Shown here: piece after piece, positions 62,918-64,000 of the stretch | Layout: every line of letters begins with the position of its first letter | How positions within the stretch are numbered: the first letter of the stretch is position 1 | Origin: Albugo candida | Taxonomy: Eukaryota > Oomycota > Peronosporomycetes > Albuginales > Albuginaceae | Direction of reading: 5' to 3' | DNA length: 64,000 bases | NCBI GenBank assembly: GCA_905220665.1 | Contig: CAJNAR010000004.1 | Coordinates: forward strand, 124,001-188,000 | Notes under the pieces: generated by a model | The model's database searches: none | What the model saw: only the letters and a program-made list of their open reading frames with translations | Told to the model about the DNA's origin: nothing | Program-made: the position numbers and the translations under genes

Positions 62918-64000
62918 GTGAGGGCGACATGTCAAGACAGAGACTCCCTTATTGTGTGTGTGCAACTAAATGTAGTTTATCCTGCCCATCAAGGTCACGG
63001 TGCAACGAATGACCTATCCGCGTACCCAGTTCACCGAACTTTGAGTGCTAAACAGCAGCAATCAATAGCCAACATGTCACGGGCAGGAGAAACACCAAGG
63101 GTGATACTGGATAGTCTGCGACAAGCAGACCAAGATTGTCTGGCGATTGGGAAGGACATATATAATGTAAAACAAAAAGGTGGTACACCACAACTGTCAG
63201 CGACAACGAATATGTTGGACAATAAACACTGTGCTAGCTATCTTTCACTTAGGTGCGTAACAATGATTTGGACGGCCGTTACCCAATTGAAGGTGTTTTG
63301 GACCTTTTGGATGAAGAGAATGTTCATCACAAGGCAAGCTGTGACTACGCCAGACGTTTACGTCGCTTGCTTACCGCACCCAAAGCTGGTGTATCTGTGG
63401 CCAAAGAATTCACATCTAATTCAATCTTTGTGATGGATTCTACTTACAAGACCAACAGGTAATTGTGCATTGCGCCGCGTTCAATTTCAAATCAGATGTT
63501 TTATTCAATATTTCTCAATTAATTATAAAATGCCGTTCTTGCACATCGTTGGCGTTACTCCCACAAATCAGACGATTTTACTTGCCTTTTGCTTCTATCA
63601 AAAGGGTGCGAAAATGATTATGCACGGGCTTTAGTGGAATTCAGGCATGTGTTTAAGTCCCTCTTCACTTCTGTAACTTTCTTTTTTTATTTTACTATCC
63701 AGTCAATCAGGTATTGATAGTTTTCTTCCGTTTGCAGCGTATTATATAGTTGATCGTGAAGTCTCGGTCATGACAGCTGTGCGCCGCATTCTCCCCAAGC
63801 TGGATTATTAATATGCCTATGGCATATAAACAAGAACATTCTGGCGAAGAGAAACGGTGATTTCAGTACAGAATACGACGAGTTTTTCCAGAATTGGACA
63901 CAGTTATGCTCAGCAATAACAGAAGAAGAGTATGCATCTGCTTGGAGAACAATAGAAGAAAGCGTTCTTGTAGCCGTCTCGCGATATGTGCAAATCTACT
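62918..64000 (+). pseudogene. MULE F transposase, partial and broken, runs off the window
   Basis: Reads AHQGHGATNDLSAYPVHRTL (end of the FAR1-like zinc region), LSAKQQQSIANMSRAGETP, then (in another frame) RNNDLDGRYPIEGVLDLL, FVMDSTYKTNR and FLHIVGVTPTNQTILLAF, and finally LLICLWHINKNILAKRN followed by an open frame to the window edge (STEYDEFFQNWTQLCSAI). The WHINKNI motif is shared with MULE A (IWHINKNIV). Frame changes near 63240, 63475 and 63800 show it is degraded, though the last part is still intact. Confidence 0.7.

Overview
This is nuclear DNA of a eukaryote with a compact, moderately AT-rich genome, most likely an oomycete. A white-rust type (Albugo) is my best guess from gene density and intron size, but that is inference. 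Nearly all recognisable genes split into exons joined by very short GT-AG introns (about 41-78 bp). I rebuilt the exon structures by eye from reading-frame continuity and family homology. They are models, not transcript-supported.

Layout. 1-24.5 kb is a dense housekeeping island, broken only by a gene-empty stretch at 18.3-21.3 kb: the 3' end of an unknown gene, a PI4-kinase beta-type enzyme with an inserted PH domain, a Sel1-repeat protein, cystathionine gamma-lyase, a GPALPP/DUF3752 protein, a membrane-anchored TPR protein, an ADCK2-type ABC1 kinase, an ankyrin protein, VTA1 (ESCRT), an SRRM1-like PWI/SR protein, a ubinuclein/HPC2-like histone-chaperone subunit, the SRP receptor alpha subunit, SLBP (histone mRNA), TEN1 (telomere CST complex), a CGR1/CCDC86 rRNA-processing protein and ribosomal protein eL8 (RPL7A). 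At 24.8 kb lies an orphan RS-domain gene whose N-terminus copies that of U2AF2, found at 60-62 kb. 25.4-27.7 kb and 29.0-32.3 kb hold no convincing genes. Between and after them lie a DUF2817 peptidase-like gene (27.7-29.0 kb), a METTL21-like methyltransferase, a BTB-ankyrin-FYVE protein, a PDZ/coiled-coil protein, a small hypothetical gene and a cyclin (32.4-39.4 kb).

39.4-57.2 kb is repeat-rich: a decayed copia-like gag (about 42 kb), a nested set of four Mutator-like (MULE) elements (43.48-48.98 kb, with target-site duplications), a second decayed MULE (49.2-51.5 kb) and a long unidentified decayed tract. 57.2-62.0 kb returns to genes: a large Sel1-repeat protein convergent with U2AF2. A third MULE transposase runs off the right edge (62.9-64.0 kb).

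Gene arrangement is tight. Several divergent pairs share 58-110 bp promoters, and several convergent pairs end within a few bases of each other or overlap at their stop codons. Functionally the genes are unrelated housekeeping genes with several RNA-processing members (U2AF2, SRRM1, SLBP, CGR1, eL8). No operon-like pathway and no defence system was seen. The most unusual structure is the nested MULE stack, whose three inner elements seem to keep only the last zinc-knuckle-coding bit of a transposase.
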